Assembly: GCA_964369545.1 (NCBI GenBank)
Contig: CAYJFA010000001.1
Location: 62,001 to 126,000, forward strand
From: BNWE01 sp964369545
GTDB lineage: Bacteria > Pseudomonadota > Alphaproteobacteria > UBA3830
DNA: 64,000 bases
Direction of reading: 5' to 3'
Position 1 is the stretch's first letter. Every line of letters begins with the position of its first letter. The translations under genes and the position numbers were made by a program. Below the pieces are notes generated by a model that was not told the origin of the DNA, searched no databases, and saw only the letters and a list, made by a program, of their open reading frames with translations. Below, one piece after another: positions 53,476 through 63,991 of the stretch.

Positions 53476-54432
53476 ATGCAACATCAAGATATCCTGTCAA
53501 AGCAATCAGAAATAATAAATGAATCATTAAAAGAATTGCAGGAAAAATTTTTAAAAGCCTCAAGCGAGTCTCCAGAATTAATGATATCTGCAGATTTCAG
53601 AAGAAAACTTGCGGATAATTTTTTTATTGATCATTCTGGTAAAAAAGAAAACATGAAAGAAATAAACAATTTTTATATAAAAAGTGTTTACGATAATCAT
53701 CAAATTCCTGTCAGACTATATATCCCGCAGATAGCAAAAGAAAATAAAGTAATAATGTTCACTCATGGTGGAGGCTGGATTCAAGGGAACCTTGAAACAC
53801 ACGATTATTTATGTAGAAAAATAGCAAATATACTTCAAATAAAAGTTTTAGCAATAGATTATCGACTTGCCACAGAAAACCCCTTTCCCATACCACTAAA
53901 TGACGTTTTCAGCGTATATTCGTGGTGCGATAAAAATCAAGAATACAACGATATCATTATATCCGGAGATAGTGCAGGCGGAAACTTATGCGCGGCACTT
54001 TGCATAAAATTAAGTGAGCTCAAGTATATCAAAAAACCATGCGAGCAGCTGCTTTTCTATCCAGCGTTATCAAACACATTTCAGTCATCTTCATTTGAAG
54101 TATTCAAAGATATTACCGCATTACCAAAGCTTGGAGCTTTGTTTTTTTATTCTCAATATGTTGGAAAATCTTGTTTAGATACTGACATATTAAACAACAA
54201 ATTAGTATACCCGATTCTGGAAGATAATATGAGCATCTTTCCGAAAACAACAGTTATTTCAGCGGGGTGCGATGTCTTATTGGATGAAAACTTACAGTTT
54301 ATCAAAAAATTAAAAAATAGCGAAGTCGAAGCTGAACATATCATTGTAGAAGGAGCTGTTCACGGATTTATGACTTATGGAAAAGAATTTGAGGAAGAAA
54401 TAACAAAAATATTAAAAAATTTACACAATTGA
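53476..54432 (+). CDS. Alpha/beta hydrolase, hormone-sensitive lipase type
   Basis: 318 residues. The HSL-family oxyanion motif HGGGWIQGN, the nucleophile elbow GDSAGG, the acid Asp in CDVLLDEN and the catalytic His in VHGFM are all in the expected order. An N-terminal 80-residue cap precedes the core. Substrate is probably a short-chain ester; not determinable. Stand-alone gene. Confidence 0.88.
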   Translation: MQHQDILSKQSEIINESLKELQEKFLKASSESPELMISADFRRKLADNFFIDHSGKKENMKEINNFYIKSVYDNHQIPVRLYIPQIAKENKVIMFTHGGGWIQGNLETHDYLCRKIANILQIKVLAIDYRLATENPFPIPLNDVFSVYSWCDKNQEYNDIIISGDSAGGNLCAALCIKLSELKYIKKPCEQLLFYPALSNTFQSSSFEVFKDITALPKLGALFFYSQYVGKSCLDTDILNNKLVYPILEDNMSIFPKTTVISAGCDVLLDENLQFIKKLKNSEVEAEHIIVEGAVHGFMTYGKEFEEEITKILKNLHN

Positions 54433-54521
54433 TATTTCATGCAATTTATATTTGTAATTTTTCAAAATGCATATATTATATCAGTGATTTTGCAATTTAA
54501 AGACAAATAATAATTTAAACA

Positions 54522-55190
54522 ATGAGAATTTTATATCATTATCCCCTATGCGCTTTTAGTAGATTAGTAAGAATTTTTTTACAGGAAAAATTTATAGAAT
54601 ATGAATTAATAGTAGAGCTTCCGTGGAAAAGAAAAAAATGCATATCAGAAAATCACGTAATTTCAGACATTCCAATGCTAATAGAAAACGATGGATTTAT
54701 TTTAGAAGGTTGGTATGCAATAGTTGAACACATAGAACAATCTGGAAGAACGCGATCCCTTTTTGGAAGCTCGCAAAAAGAAAAAGCGGAATCACGTAGA
54801 ATTTCTTCTTTTTTTAATGAAATGTTTTTTGCTGATGTAACAAAGCAAATCGTATTTGAAAAAATTATAAAAAAGCATATCAGCAATAAATCCCCTGATT
54901 CATCAAGTATTAGAAAAGGGATTTTCGAATTAAAACAATATTTTGACTACATATCTTGGCTTATAGAACGTAGAAATTGGTTGACTGGAAATGATTTTAC
55001 AATAGCAGATATTGCAGCAGCCGCACAAATTTCATGTGTTGATTATGTAGGAGCAATTGAATGGGATACCTATCCTGCAGTAAAAGATTGGTACGTCAGG
55101 ATAAAATCACGACCTTCATTCAGAAGCATATTATATGACAAAATATCTGATATGACTCCTCCAAAACATTATCAAGAGCTGGACTTTTAA
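54522..55190 (+). CDS. Glutathione S-transferase family protein
   Basis: 222 residues with an N-terminal thioredoxin-fold GST domain (YHYPLCAFSRLVRIFLQEK, then DIPMLIENDGFILEGWYAI with the conserved cis-Pro and Glu) and a helical C-domain (ERRNWLTGNDFTIADIAAAA with the N-capping box). The usual ESxAI is EGWYAI, typical of proteobacterial GST-like proteins. Glutathione-dependent detoxification or stress role is inferred. It borders the candidate origin region. Confidence 0.85.
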   Translation: MRILYHYPLCAFSRLVRIFLQEKFIEYELIVELPWKRKKCISENHVISDIPMLIENDGFILEGWYAIVEHIEQSGRTRSLFGSSQKEKAESRRISSFFNEMFFADVTKQIVFEKIIKKHISNKSPDSSSIRKGIFELKQYFDYISWLIERRNWLTGNDFTIADIAAAAQISCVDYVGAIEWDTYPAVKDWYVRIKSRPSFRSILYDKISDMTPPKHYQELDF

Positions 55191-55568
55191 AAATTTAATA
55201 GCAGCTGATATCTATATTTTTTAAATACCTATTGCGTAATTAGAAATTTTTTTATTACGAAAAATAAAAAAATTTTCAATAAATACACAGACAAAAAATT
55301 ATCGCATTGAAATCTATCAATATCCATTAACAAAAAAACAAACACATGGAAAAATATAGCAAAAACAATGGATTAGCGAGATGATTAAAAAGTAAGCAAA
55401 TGGTAATAAAAGCGTGAAAAACATCGAGTCTGCTGATTAATTGAGTACTTTATCCACATAGTTATCCACAGATTTTGTTGATAACCAAAAATTAACTATT
55501 TTATAGATTTATATCAAGATGTTATAAATATCTAATTTTATATTACTTCAAACATATGGATATTTTAT
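55191..55568. other. 378-nt AT-rich gene-free region with DnaA boxes (candidate oriC)
   Basis: No coding frame is apparent. Two perfect DnaA boxes TTATCCACA (55450-55458 and 55462-55470) and an inverted TTATCAACA-type box (55476-55484) lie within 35 bp. Long AT-only stretches flank them on both sides, including an A/T-rich 100 bp at 55230-55330 that could unwind. This is the composition expected of a replication origin; a DnaA-regulated promoter for truB is an alternative. Confidence 0.5.
55450..55484. promoter_or_regulatory. Cluster of three DnaA-box-like 9-mers
   Basis: Boxes at 55450 and 55462 are the consensus TTATCCACA in the same orientation with 3 nt between. The third, 55476-55484, is TGTTGATAA, the reverse complement of TTATCAACA. 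Such close packing is not expected by chance in a 378-nt gap. Confidence 0.6.
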
Positions 55569-56459
55569 ATGAACGGATGGATTTGCCTGGACAAACCAGA
55601 GGGAATATCATCAAATTCCGCAATGATAAAAGTTAGACGAATATTTGACTGTAAGACTGGATACATTGGAACGCTGGATCCTTTTGCAACTGGAGTACTG
55701 CCGATTGCCATTGGAGAAGCAAGAAAATTCATACCATACACAAATGAATCAGAAAAAACATATATATTTACTATGATTTTTGGAACAACAACAGATTCAC
55801 TTGATAAAGATGGAGGTATTATCAAAACATCACCAAAAATTCCAAAAAAAAAGGAGGTTGAAAAAATACTTTCTTCATTTATTGGAGAGCAATACCAAAT
55901 TCCACCGGAATTTTCAGCAATAAAAATTAACGGGAAACGCGCTTGCGACAGAGTCCGCAATGGAGAAAACATACAATTATCCCCAAGAAAAATCACTATT
56001 TTTTCGATGAATATTATTCATCAGCAAGATAACGATAAAAAATCTCTTACGTTACAAGTTAGTTGTTCAAAAGGAACATATATCCGTAGCATTGCTCGAG
56101 ATATCGCTGAAAAATTAGGAACTGTTGCATATGTAGAATCGCTTAGAAGAATTAAGTCCGGATTTTTTTCCATAAACAATGCGATTTCTCTGGAAAAATT
56201 ACATGAAATGAAGGATACTAACAAGCTGACACATATTCTTATCTCTCTTGAAAGTCCGCTGGACGACATCCCGGCCTTATACTTGAGACAAGAAGATGTA
56301 GCCAAGCTACAAAACGGATTAAAGATATCCATTGATTACTGTGATTTATCGTCAAGAAGCGTATTGATTCATGATGATGTTAATCGGAAATTCAAAGGAA
56401 TCGGAGTCATTTCTGATGATAGCAATGAAATCAAAGCTGTCAGAATGTGCATTTATTAA
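55569..56459 (+). CDS. truB: tRNA pseudouridine(55) synthase TruB
   Basis: 296 residues. The catalytic Asp lies in GYIGTLDPFATGVLPIAIGEA, and the Y-box YIFTMIFGTTTDSLDKDG and KGTYIRSIARDIAEKLG motifs fit TruB. It forms pseudouridine 55 in the T-loop of tRNAs. The start MNGWICLDKPEGISS is standard. Followed by rpsO after 14 nt and pnp, the common truB-rpsO-pnp order. Confidence 0.97.
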   Translation: MNGWICLDKPEGISSNSAMIKVRRIFDCKTGYIGTLDPFATGVLPIAIGEARKFIPYTNESEKTYIFTMIFGTTTDSLDKDGGIIKTSPKIPKKKEVEKILSSFIGEQYQIPPEFSAIKINGKRACDRVRNGENIQLSPRKITIFSMNIIHQQDNDKKSLTLQVSCSKGTYIRSIARDIAEKLGTVAYVESLRRIKSGFFSINNAISLEKLHEMKDTNKLTHILISLESPLDDIPALYLRQEDVAKLQNGLKISIDYCDLSSRSVLIHDDVNRKFKGIGVISDDSNEIKAVRMCIY

Positions 56460-56473
56460 ATTAATGGAGATAT

Positions 56474-56740
56474 ATGATGTCGATAGTAAACAAACAGGAA
56501 ATTATAACCAAATTCGCAGTTCATAAGGGAGATACTGGTTCTCCGGAAGTGCAAATAGCAATCTTAACTGAAAGAATTAACACATTAGGCGAACATATGA
56601 ATGTTCATACAAAAGATTTTCATTCAAGGCGCGGCCTTTTAGGTATGGTCAGCAAAAGAAGGAAACTGTTGGACTATCTTAAAAAAATCAATAATGAAAG
56701 ATATACAAAACTCATTAAAGATTTAGGCTTAAGACGATAA
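56474..56740 (+). CDS. rpsO: 30S ribosomal protein S15
   Basis: 88 residues with the S15 blocks GDTGSPEVQIAILTERINTL, HSRRGLLGMVSKRRKLLDYL and a terminal Arg-Arg. S15 binds 16S rRNA helix 22 junction in the central domain. TGGAGAT precedes the start; adjacent ATGs at 56474 and 56477 are both usable. pnp starts 34 nt later. Confidence 0.97.
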   Translation: MMSIVNKQEIITKFAVHKGDTGSPEVQIAILTERINTLGEHMNVHTKDFHSRRGLLGMVSKRRKLLDYLKKINNERYTKLIKDLGLRR

Positions 56741-56773
56741 TCGATTTTACAAATATTTAGGGAAAAAGTTTTT

Positions 56774-58837
56774 ATGATTTTTAAAAAAGAAATTACTTGG
56801 GGCGGAAGAACGCTTTCTATTGAGACAGGGCATTTAGCGCATCAAGCCACCGGATCTGTTGTTGTTAGATATGAGAACACAATTGTTCTGTGCACTGTAG
56901 TAGCAAATGAAAAACAGAATTCTGACATTGATTTTTTCCCTCTTACAGTAAATTATATCGAAAAAGCATATGCAGGTGGAAAAATTCCAGGCGGATTTAT
57001 AAAAAGAGAAGGGCGGCCATCTGAAAAAGAAACGTTAGTTTCCAGACTAATAGACCGTCCTATCCGTCCGCTTTTTCATCCTGATTTCAAGAACGAAACT
57101 CAAGTCATATGTACAGTTCTAAGCTTTGATGGAAAAAATGACGCAGATATTATTTCAATAATTGGCGCATCCGCTGCGTTAACTTTATCCGGAATTCCGT
57201 TTATGGGTCCCATTGCCGCGGCAAAAATTGGATATGAAAATGGAGAATTTTTGCTAAATCCTGCAATAGGACATAAATCAGAGCTGGACTTAATAATCGC
57301 AGGAACGAAAGATGGCGTATTAATGGTGGAATCCGGAGCAAACGAACTATCTGAAGAGGAAATGCTGAAGGCTCTTAAGTTTGGTCATAAATCATTCCAG
57401 CCTGTGATTGATATGGTTTTGGATCTGGCAGAAGAATGCGCAAAAGATCCATGGGAAATTCAAGATTTATCTACCGATCATAATAATATCATTAAAGAAA
57501 TTTCTGATAATTTTATGGTTGATATAGAAGAATCCTATAAAGGCATATCTAAACATGATAGAAATTCGGCTTTAAAAAAAGTTTTTGTGAAAATAACCGA
57601 TTATTTTTCTGATAGAGAAGAAATTTCAGCAAAATTTCTAGGAGATATATTTCATGAAGTATGCTCAATTTGCGTAAGAAACAATATTTTAAACAATGGA
57701 AAACGCATAGATAATAGATCTGCAAAAGATATCAGAAATATTAAATCGTATGCATCCACTTTGCCTATGGTTCATGGATCTGCAATTTTTGAACGAGGTG
57801 AAACTCAAGTTCTGGCAGTCGCAACTCTTGGCACATCCCAAGATGAACAAATAGTAGATGCGTTATCCGGAGAGTATAAAGAAAGGTTTTTGCTTCACTA
57901 TAATTTTCCGCCATTTTCAGTAGGAGAAGTCGGTCGTCTCGGAACTCCAGGAAGAAGAGAAATCGGACATGGAAAATTAGCGTGGCGTGCTATTAGTAAA
58001 GTGTTGCCTTCTAAAGAAGAATTTCCTTACTCTATGCGGGTTGTATCAGAAGTTCTCTCATGTAACGGTTCATCCTCAATGGCAACGGTATGTGGAGCTT
58101 CTCTTGCGTTGATGGACGCAGGTGTACCTATAAAAAATGCAGTTGCCGGTATTGCTATGGGCTTAATAATTGATGGAAATAAATCCGTTATTTTAAGTGA
58201 TATAATGGGTGAAGAAGATCATCTTGGAGACATGGATTTCAAAGTTGCTGGTACGCAAAAAGGCATCACGGCACTTCAAATGGATATAAAAGTAACGGGT
58301 ATTCCATTTGGAATCATGGAAGATGCAATTAAACAAGCCCGTGAAGGGCGTATGCACATCCTAAAAGAGATGTCAAAAACATTAAAGGAATCCCGATCTG
58401 AACTTAACGAAAATGCGCCTAAAATGACAACGATTACTATACCAAAGGACAAAATTAGAGAAGTAATCGGTTCAGGTGGAAAGGTTATCAGAGAGATCAT
58501 CGAAATCAGTGGAGCAAAAATCGATATCGATGACGATGGAAACGTAACCGTTGCTGCACAAAACGCACCATCCATGGACACAGCATTAAATATGATTAAA
58601 GAAATTGCGATGGATCCGATTGATGACACCGTTTATAAAGGAAAAGTCGTAAAATTAATGGAATTTGGAGCATTCGTGAACTTTTTTGGATCCCGAGATG
58701 GACTTGTACATGTCAGCGAAATGTCAGATAAAAGAGTAGAAAAAGTTTCGGATATATTAAATGAAGGTGATGAAGTATCAGTCAAATTCCTTGGATATGA
58801 CAACAAAGGCCGTGCAAAGTTAACTATGAAATTTTAA
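56774..58837 (+). CDS. pnp: Polyribonucleotide nucleotidyltransferase
   Basis: 687 residues of the trimeric 3'-5' exoribonuclease. Two RNase PH-type domains are present (GSVVVRYENTIVLCTVVANE and the second with MVHGSAIFERGETQVLAVATLG), with the FFPLTVNYIEKAYAGGKIPGG-type block (read across adjacent segments), then a KH domain (IPKDKIREVIGSGGKVIREI) and an S1 domain (GKVVKLMEFGAFVNFFG). Slightly shorter than the usual about 700-710, ending at S1. It degrades mRNA and takes part in RNA quality control. Confidence 0.97.
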   Translation: MIFKKEITWGGRTLSIETGHLAHQATGSVVVRYENTIVLCTVVANEKQNSDIDFFPLTVNYIEKAYAGGKIPGGFIKREGRPSEKETLVSRLIDRPIRPLFHPDFKNETQVICTVLSFDGKNDADIISIIGASAALTLSGIPFMGPIAAAKIGYENGEFLLNPAIGHKSELDLIIAGTKDGVLMVESGANELSEEEMLKALKFGHKSFQPVIDMVLDLAEECAKDPWEIQDLSTDHNNIIKEISDNFMVDIEESYKGISKHDRNSALKKVFVKITDYFSDREEISAKFLGDIFHEVCSICVRNNILNNGKRIDNRSAKDIRNIKSYASTLPMVHGSAIFERGETQVLAVATLGTSQDEQIVDALSGEYKERFLLHYNFPPFSVGEVGRLGTPGRREIGHGKLAWRAISKVLPSKEEFPYSMRVVSEVLSCNGSSSMATVCGASLALMDAGVPIKNAVAGIAMGLIIDGNKSVILSDIMGEEDHLGDMDFKVAGTQKGITALQMDIKVTGIPFGIMEDAIKQAREGRMHILKEMSKTLKESRSELNENAPKMTTITIPKDKIREVIGSGGKVIREIIEISGAKIDIDDDGNVTVAAQNAPSMDTALNMIKEIAMDPIDDTVYKGKVVKLMEFGAFVNFFGSRDGLVHVSEMSDKRVEKVSDILNEGDEVSVKFLGYDNKGRAKLTMKF

Positions 58838-58928
58838 AACCAAATAGCGCTTCTAAGTTGTTTTTTTAAATCTTTTTATTATATTCAGAAAAGATTTGTT
58901 AATTTCAAAAGTAATTGATCGGAAAGCA

Positions 58929-61577
58929 ATGGAAGAAAACAGTCTATTTTATTGTACATCAAAAGATTCAACTCCTATGATGACACAATATCTCGGAATA
59001 AAGTCCCAATATCCTGGGTGTCTTTTGCTTTTCAGAATGGGAGATTTCTATGAGATGTTTTTTGATGATGCGAAAGTTGCATCATCTGCTCTGAACATCG
59101 CTCTTACCAGTCGCGGAAAACATCTTGAAAATGACATTCCCATGTGTGGAGTTCCAGCCGCGGCGTTAGAAAATTACGTCGGGAGATTAGTAAAATATGG
59201 TTATAAAGTCGCCATTTGCGATCAAGTGGAAGATCCGAAGGAAGCAAAAAAACGCGGTTATAAAGCTGTCGTAAAACGAGAAGTAACAAGAATCATAACC
59301 GCAGGAACAATCATTGAAGATAGTCTATTAAGTTCGAAAACTAATAATTACTTAATGGCCGCAATACCGGATATTTGCAAAAAAACATCAAAAATTAAGA
59401 GTGTCAGCTTTGCAGCAATTGATATTTCCACCGGAGATTTCTTTGTTAATACCGTGCTATCAGATGAATTTTCATCGGCAATTGAGATGTATCAACCAAA
59501 AGAGCTACTAGTACCAGCCGCTTACGAACGATCCGATTTTACGTCATTAATTTCTTCTATTAGTCAGACTACTCTCACATATCTTCCAGATTCAAAATTT
59601 AATCCAATAGTAGAAAAAGAACGATTAGAAAGATATTTTAAAGTTAAAACTCTAGATAGTTTTGGAATATCTTCAGCAAACGAATTAGCTTCTTGCGGTG
59701 CTGTTTTAGAATATCTGATAATCACACAGCGAGACGGTCTCTCCAGTCTTCCTATTCCAAAAAAAACGGCATTTAGCAACTATCTTGTTATAGATTCCGC
59801 GACCAGCAAAAGCTTGGAAATAATATCGTCTGCACACGGAGAATATGAATACAGCTTGCTTGGAGCGATTGACAAAACATCGACTCCTTTTGGAGCTAGA
59901 ATGCTTGCAGCTCGTGTCTCAACACCAATAGTGAATCGAGAAAATATTCTAAAAAGACTAGATTGCGTCGATTTTTTTATAAATAATGAAAAAATTTTGA
60001 AATTAATTCGTGAAACATTATCAGGTTGTCCGGATTTTGAGCGAGTTATAAATAGAATAAGATTCAAAAAATTCTCTCCACGGGATGTTGGAGATATTCG
60101 CGAGTTCTTTCGGATCGTTGAAGCAGTAAAGTCTATTATAAATGACATTAAAATTCCGAATGAAGGTGATTATCGCGTTGAAAATATTAGGGATTTTTCC
60201 GAACTAAAAAAGCTTTTGGAATCAGCATTAGTCAATATCCTGCCAGCAGCAAACAATAGAGATGCAAGTATAATTGCGGATGGATTTTCGGATGAATTAG
60301 ATAATTTAAAATATATAAAAAATCACAGTGAAGATTTAATTACAAATCTACAAACAAAATATATCTCTGAAACATCAATTAACACATTAAAAATAAAAAA
60401 TAACGCGATACTAGGATGGTACATCGAAATTCCATTATCACAGAAAGCAAAAATCGGGAATAACTTCATCCACAGGCAAACATTGGTAAACGCAGTTCGC
60501 TATGTAAGTGATGAATTAATCGAGCTTCAATCGAAATTGATCGATGCGTTTGAAGCATGGAGTCAAATGGAGCAAAAGCTTTATTCAAAAATAATTGAAG
60601 AAATCATGGTGCGTTATAACGATATTTCGTACGCAATCAAGCTTTTATCCTGTCTCGATGTTTATACGAACTTCGCACATATTTCATTAGAACGAAACTA
60701 TATTCGTCCAAAAATTTCAAATGATCCTATTTTAGAAATAGAAGATGGAAGACATCCTATTTTGGATATTTATATCAAGGATTTCACAAAAAACAATTGC
60801 AATTTAGATTATAATAGTCGGATTTGTCTATTAACCGGACCAAATATGGCAGGAAAAAGTACTTATCTTCGGCAAAATGCGTTAATTATTTTACTGTCTC
60901 AAATTGGATGCTATGTACCTGCGTTAAAAGCAAAAATCGGCATTGTTGATCGATTGTTTTCGCGTATCGGAGCTTCTGATGATATTGCTCGTGGCAGATC
61001 GACTTTCATGGTTGAAATGATCGAAACCGCCACGATCTTAAACCAAGCAACAGAAAAATCATTTGTGATTCTTGATGAAGTTGGGCGAGGAACATCCACA
61101 TATGATGGACTTGCGATTGCCTGGGCTGTAATAGAAAACCTTTATAAATCAAATAGATGTCGAGTTTTATTCGCGACTCACTATCGTGAACTTACTGTTT
61201 TGCAAAATACCTTGAAGAATATAAAATGCAAAACACTTAAAGTTCAAGAATGGAATGGCGATGTTATTTTCTACCATAAAATAATAGATGGAATTGCGGA
61301 TAAATCCTATGGCATACATGTTGCTGGTATAGCTGGAGTTCCAAAAAATGTAGTAAGGCGCGCAAACGAATTGCTGAAAATTTTTGAAGAAAAAGAAAAT
61401 AAATCCGAAACAAATAATTTTTTCGACTCTGACTTTTCGAAAGCTGATCAAATGAACATCATATATCAGCCAGAAGAAGATTCCGAATTAAAAAGAAAAA
61501 TCCAAAATATAGATTTAAACTCTATATCTCCAAAAAACGCTTTAGATATATTGTATGAACTCCAAGAACTATGTTAA
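58929..61577 (+). CDS. mutS: DNA mismatch repair protein MutS
   Basis: 882 residues. The mismatch-binding Phe-x-Glu is in RMGDFYEMFFDDAKVA. The ATPase has Walker A GPNMAGKSTYLRQNA, Walker B FVILDEVGRGTSTYDG and the helix-turn-helix YGIHVAGIAGVPKNVVRRA. The C-terminal tail is typical. The ATG at 58929 is chosen; an in-frame TTG at 58896 is also possible. MutS initiates post-replicative repair; mutL is not in the window. Convergent with lon. Confidence 0.96.
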   Translation: MEENSLFYCTSKDSTPMMTQYLGIKSQYPGCLLLFRMGDFYEMFFDDAKVASSALNIALTSRGKHLENDIPMCGVPAAALENYVGRLVKYGYKVAICDQVEDPKEAKKRGYKAVVKREVTRIITAGTIIEDSLLSSKTNNYLMAAIPDICKKTSKIKSVSFAAIDISTGDFFVNTVLSDEFSSAIEMYQPKELLVPAAYERSDFTSLISSISQTTLTYLPDSKFNPIVEKERLERYFKVKTLDSFGISSANELASCGAVLEYLIITQRDGLSSLPIPKKTAFSNYLVIDSATSKSLEIISSAHGEYEYSLLGAIDKTSTPFGARMLAARVSTPIVNRENILKRLDCVDFFINNEKILKLIRETLSGCPDFERVINRIRFKKFSPRDVGDIREFFRIVEAVKSIINDIKIPNEGDYRVENIRDFSELKKLLESALVNILPAANNRDASIIADGFSDELDNLKYIKNHSEDLITNLQTKYISETSINTLKIKNNAILGWYIEIPLSQKAKIGNNFIHRQTLVNAVRYVSDELIELQSKLIDAFEAWSQMEQKLYSKIIEEIMVRYNDISYAIKLLSCLDVYTNFAHISLERNYIRPKISNDPILEIEDGRHPILDIYIKDFTKNNCNLDYNSRICLLTGPNMAGKSTYLRQNALIILLSQIGCYVPALKAKIGIVDRLFSRIGASDDIARGRSTFMVEMIETATILNQATEKSFVILDEVGRGTSTYDGLAIAWAVIENLYKSNRCRVLFATHYRELTVLQNTLKNIKCKTLKVQEWNGDVIFYHKIIDGIADKSYGIHVAGIAGVPKNVVRRANELLKIFEEKENKSETNNFFDSDFSKADQMNIIYQPEEDSELKRKIQNIDLNSISPKNALDILYELQELC

Positions 61578-61636
61578 TCATCAATGAAATATCAATTTCC
61601 ATACATTCATATCTATTTTTTGTAAATACTATAACT

Positions 61637-63991
61637 TTATGCTGACAAACCGGGAGCTAACAGCGCTTTCTGGGAAATATCGCTAATAAGAGCTACATTT
61701 AAAACATCGTCGGCAGTTTCTACTTTCACTACATCAATGCCCTCTAATACACAAACCGGAATATCGTGTAAATCCGATTCATTATCTTTAGGAATAATAA
61801 CTGTTTTTATGCCACCCCTGTGCGCCGCTAGCATTTTTTCCTTTAATCCACCAATGGGAAGAACTCGCCCCCTGAGTGTGATTTCTCCAGTCATGGCAAC
61901 ATCTTTTTTCACCGGAATCGCTGTAAGTGTAGAGACAATACTCGTAACCATAGCGACTCCAGCTGATGGGCCATCTTTTGGAGTAGCACCTTCCGGAACG
62001 TGTATGTGAAAATCTGTATTTTCAAAAATCTTAGGATCAATTCCGAAAGATTCTGCCCTAGACCTCACAAAGCTGATCGCTGCTTGAATAGATTCCTGCA
62101 TAACGTCGCCAAGCTTTCCGGTAAGAGTTGTTTTTCCTTTTCCAGGCACGCTGATCGCTTCGATTGATAAGAGTTCGCCGCCAACCTCAGTCCATGCCAA
62201 ACCAGTCACAACACCAACAAGATTCTTGTCTTCCGTCTCAAGTCTTTTGAATTTCTTTACGCCAGCATATTTTTCAAGATTTTCGATAGTAATATCTACT
62301 TTTTTTGTTTCTCCATTGTTTTCACTAAGTTCTTTCACAACCTTACGAGCAACGTGCGCAATCTCTCTTTCCAAAGATCTGACACCCGCCTCACGAGTGT
62401 AATTGCGAATGAGCGACATTAAGGCATCGTCCGATATCGAAAACTCTTTATTTTTCAGTCCATTTTCTTTCAGTTCTTTTGGAACCAAGTGTCGCTTTGC
62501 TATTTCTAATTTTTCCAGGTCCGTATATCCAGAAAGCTTTATTATCTCAAGACGATCCAACAAGGGACCAGGCATCTTGTAAGAATTGGCTGTTGTAACA
62601 AACATTACATCGGATAAATCATAATCTACTTCCAAATAATGATCGTTAAATGAAAAATTCTGCTCAGGATCTAGCACTTCTAACAATGCGCTTGAAGGAT
62701 CCCCTTTCCAATCGGCTCCAAGTTTATCTATTTCATCTAATAAAAATAAAGGATTCGATGATTTTGCTTTTTTCATGCTGGAAATTATTTTACCAGGCAT
62801 AGAACCTATATATGTTCTTCTATGTCCTCTGATTTCAGATTCATCATGAACCCCGCCAAGCGATATTCTAATATAATTTCTACCTGTCGCTTCTGCAATT
62901 GATTTTGCTAGAGATGTTTTTCCCACACCTGGAGGTCCCACGAAACAGATAATGGATCCCTTGACCTTCCCCACCCTGTTCTGAACAGCAAGAAATTCCA
63001 AAATCCTTTCCTTAACTGTATCAAGTCCATAGTGATCACGATCAAGAATAGTTTTTGCTTCCTTTATATTTTTCTTTATTTTTGTCTTATGATGCCAAGG
63101 TGTACTTATTAACCAATCAAGATAATTGCGAACCACAGTAGCTTCCGGAGACATACTTGGCATATTCTTGAGTTTTTTTAATTCCGCATCAAATTTTTCT
63201 CTGGCTTCTTTAGAAAATTTTATATTTTTCGATTTTGTTTCAAATTCTTTTATTTCATCCACAGCGTTATTTTCAGTGTCGCCAAGCTCTTTTTGAATGG
63301 CTTTTATCTGCTCATTCAAATAATATTCCTTTTGACTGCGTTCCATCTGCTTTTTTACGCGATTCCTAATTTTGCGCTCCACATTTATGACATCTATTTC
63401 AGACTCCATAAAAGACAAGAGCAACTCAAACCTTTTGATAGTGCTTGTTTCCTCTAATAATGACTGCTTATCTTGAATGCGCAACATCATATGAGCGGAT
63501 ACAACGTCAATTAAATCGTTAACGGATATGATATTTCTTGCAGCATTTACAGTATCAATCGAAATTCTCTTATTTAATTTTGAGTAACTATCAAACTGCT
63601 CTAACAGAGTTCTCCGATAAGCTTCTATTTCAAGAGAATTCTCATCATCCTGCGTTTTCAAAAAATCATATTTTACAGAAAAATAATCCTTATCAGAAAT
63701 ACATTCAGAAACAACAACCCTATCAACGCCTTCAACTAATATTTTTACAGTTCCGTCAGGAAGCCTTAACATCTGCAAAATATTACTGAGAACTCCGACA
63801 TGATATAAATCACTGAATGATGGGTCATCATTATGCAAACTTTTTTGAGTTAACAAAACTATCTTTTTATCATTCTCCATTGCGGCTTCAAGGGCATTAA
63901 TTGACCTTAATCTTCCAACAAAAAGAGGAACAACAACATGCGGAAATACTACGATATCTCTTATAGAAAGAACCGGACAGATGTTATCCAA
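61637..63991 (-). CDS. lon: ATP-dependent protease Lon
   Basis: 784 residues. The N-domain starts at VLSIRDIVVFPHVVVPLFVG. The AAA domain has Walker A GPPGVGKTSLAKSIA and Walker B NPLFLLDEIDKLG. The proteolytic dyad is Ser in PKDGPSAGVAM and Lys in GLKEKMLAAHRGG. The start is a TTG at 63991, since an in-frame TAA lies 4 nt upstream and no ATG follows soon. Lon removes damaged and regulatory proteins. Complete in this window despite lying at the edge. Confidence 0.96.
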   Translation of the reverse strand: MDNICPVLSIRDIVVFPHVVVPLFVGRLRSINALEAAMENDKKIVLLTQKSLHNDDPSFSDLYHVGVLSNILQMLRLPDGTVKILVEGVDRVVVSECISDKDYFSVKYDFLKTQDDENSLEIEAYRRTLLEQFDSYSKLNKRISIDTVNAARNIISVNDLIDVVSAHMMLRIQDKQSLLEETSTIKRFELLLSFMESEIDVINVERKIRNRVKKQMERSQKEYYLNEQIKAIQKELGDTENNAVDEIKEFETKSKNIKFSKEAREKFDAELKKLKNMPSMSPEATVVRNYLDWLISTPWHHKTKIKKNIKEAKTILDRDHYGLDTVKERILEFLAVQNRVGKVKGSIICFVGPPGVGKTSLAKSIAEATGRNYIRISLGGVHDESEIRGHRRTYIGSMPGKIISSMKKAKSSNPLFLLDEIDKLGADWKGDPSSALLEVLDPEQNFSFNDHYLEVDYDLSDVMFVTTANSYKMPGPLLDRLEIIKLSGYTDLEKLEIAKRHLVPKELKENGLKNKEFSISDDALMSLIRNYTREAGVRSLEREIAHVARKVVKELSENNGETKKVDITIENLEKYAGVKKFKRLETEDKNLVGVVTGLAWTEVGGELLSIEAISVPGKGKTTLTGKLGDVMQESIQAAISFVRSRAESFGIDPKIFENTDFHIHVPEGATPKDGPSAGVAMVTSIVSTLTAIPVKKDVAMTGEITLRGRVLPIGGLKEKMLAAHRGGIKTVIIPKDNESDLHDIPVCVLEGIDVVKVETADDVLNVALISDISQKALLAPGLSA

